Part shown: piece by piece, positions 62,882-64,000 of the stretch
Layout: the number at the start of each line of letters is the position of its first letter
Numbering within the stretch: the stretch's first letter is position 1
DNA from: Ga0077555 sp963746315
GTDB taxonomy: Bacteria > Pseudomonadota > Alphaproteobacteria > Rhizobiales > Hyphomicrobiaceae
Assembly (NCBI GenBank): GCA_963746315.1
Contig: CAVVAR010000012.1
Span: forward strand, 310,001 to 374,000
Direction: 5' to 3'
DNA length: 64,000 nucleotides
The notes under the pieces: model-generated
Told to the model about the DNA's origin: nothing
Database searches by the model: none
The model's input: the letters and a program-made list of their open reading frames with translations, nothing else
Translations under genes and position numbers: made by a program

Positions 62882-63103
62882 CTAGGGTTGCCCGTATCCG
62901 GGTTTATTTTGATCGCGCGATGGCTACGCAAACATCTGCGACGATGCTGGGGGGCCACAACAGTCTCTGGAGATCCTCATTGCTGCCACATTCGCAACAA
63001 AGAAGTGCGTTTCCGCGACGCGCAATGCACCGACAGGCAGCTTCACTGCTGAACGGAGTGGTATTGGCGTTGTTGTCGCCAGGGGTTTGGGGAAAGCGTC
63101 CGA

Positions 63104-64000
63104 ATGATAAAGTTTGCGTCTACTCGCCAGATCGCGGGGGTAATTATTGCTGCGGCCTTTCTGCTGGCAAGTCCAAACGGACTGTCAGCACAAAATTCCA
63201 ATCCGCTGTTAGCTGTCGACACCAGCAGTCCGCAAGCGACAATGCGGACCCTGTTCAATCTCGCAGATGCGCTTGAGATCAAATATCTTGACCATCAGGC
63301 TCATCCCAGCGCCGCCTCACAGGCGGAAGTACAGCGAGTTCAGCTTGAAACTGCTGCGCCTTCTCAATTTGAGCCAAGTACCTCCGGCATCGCGCAAGAG
63401 CGTCGGTGGCAGTGCAATTGTATTTCTTATTGATGTTCTCCGCCGCGTCGACGTTCCACAGCTCGAAGCAATTCCCGACGAAAAAGCGTTTGCGGAGGCT
63501 GGTCCACCGGCAAGCTGGTCGGTGCCGGGCACCGAAATCACGATAGCTCGCTTAACAGAGGGCACAAGAAAGGGGGAATTTCTCTTCGACCCGGAGACCG
63601 TTCGTCGTGTGGGAGAGTTCTATTCCTTGGTTGAGACACTCCCTCTGCGGCACGCAGCCAAAGTAGCGAGTTGGCGAAATGTTCAGCTCCAGGCGCATGG
63701 CTGGATGATCCCGGCGCAGCTCGTCCCCAACCTGCCTGATAGTCTTAAGCAGACGGTGCTGGATACGCCAGTATGGAAGTTGATTGCGAGCGGCCTGTTT
63801 ATCCTCTTCGCTGCCCTGCTGACGTTGATTTGGCATTGCCTCACCTGGCCACGAGGGTCTGGCCGGAGCCCAGGGGGCTATTTGCAGCGCTTGTTGACGC
63901 CACTGGCAGTGGTGGTCGCGATTTTTGGCGCTAAATCTCTGCTTTCCGGGCAAATCATAATTATTGGAAGTTTCGCAGAGCTTATCGAATTCACCACGGT
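63104..64000 (+). pseudogene. mechanosensitive channel (MscS-like) N-terminal region, frameshifted near 63340 and cut by the window edge
   Basis: ATG 63104 opens a signal peptide (IAGVIIAAAFLLASPNGLSA) and a periplasmic start (SPQATMRTLFNLADALEIKY). Between about 63320 and 63350 the frame shifts; the next frame reads LLNLSQVPPASRKSVGGSAI, IVFLIDVLRRV, GTEITIARLTEGTRKGEFLF, LQAHGWMIPAQLVPNLPDSL, and a first membrane helix (LIASGLFILFAALLTLIWHCL). It stays open to the right edge. This matches the periplasmic N-terminal region of large alphaproteobacterial MscS-type channels. The channel-forming part lies outside. One-base indel or true decay cannot be told apart here. Confidence 0.7.

Noticed and set aside
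1..64000. CRISPR arrays, rRNA genes and riboswitches
   Set aside because: I found no regularly spaced repeats, no rRNA signatures and no recognisable riboswitch core anywhere in the window.

Overview
The window looks like a high-GC alphaproteobacterial chromosome, most likely Hyphomicrobiales. GC is roughly 63-65 % outside a few AT-richer patches. Support comes from the protein families present and from a tRNA-His 3' half at 56767-56820 with A73 directly before CCA, a peculiarity of alphaproteobacterial tRNA-His. No rRNA, complete tRNA or CRISPR array is visible.

Layout. 1-7.1 kb: the 3' end of a SelO-type pseudokinase AMPylator, an unrecognised protein, an oxaloacetate-decarboxylase-like lyase, a Ser/Thr kinase fused through one membrane helix to a TRAP-type solute-binding domain, and a hot-dog-fold protein. 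7.1-20.5 kb: an exopolysaccharide locus with a priming sugar-phosphate transferase, GT2, flippase, GH9 glucanase, Wzy-like ligase/polymerase, UDP-galactopyranose mutase, GT25 and GT26. Its 15.8-18.7 kb part is AT-richer and full of broken genes. 20.7-28.5 kb: an RND efflux operon (adaptor plus two permeases). 28.7-36 kb: small enzymes, a dihydropyrimidinase/unknown/CobW operon, a biotin-carboxylase alpha subunit and a secreted SGNH hydrolase.

36.1-48.4 kb is the most striking region: a compact divergent hybrid biosynthetic locus. On the minus strand lies a one-module type I PKS (KS-AT-KR-DH-ACP-TE). On the plus strand lies an NRPS (formyltransferase, degenerate condensation remnant, adenylation domain with an embedded luciferase-like monooxygenase, PCP), followed 1 bp later by its phosphopantetheinyl transferase. 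The adenylation pocket residues read like a glycine code. The inferred assembly line activates, N-formylates and perhaps oxidises glycine, extends it once on the PKS and releases it through the TE. The 42.6-43.0 kb gap between the two arms holds repeated and palindromic elements that could be operators.

48.5-56.4 kb carries ordinary housekeeping and accessory enzymes. From 56.77 kb to beyond the right edge is an integrated island: a displaced tRNA-His 3' end (att site), a P4-type integrase with repeats in front of it, an IS91-family element with an accessory tyrosine recombinase, and a complete IS1380-family element with matching 4-bp target duplications. A broken mechanosensitive-channel gene runs off the end.

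An important caveat is that at least ten otherwise well-conserved genes or gene segments are interrupted by single-base shifts, most of them in short homopolymers. This looks more like base-calling or assembly error than true decay, so 'pseudogene' labels below should be read with that in mind.
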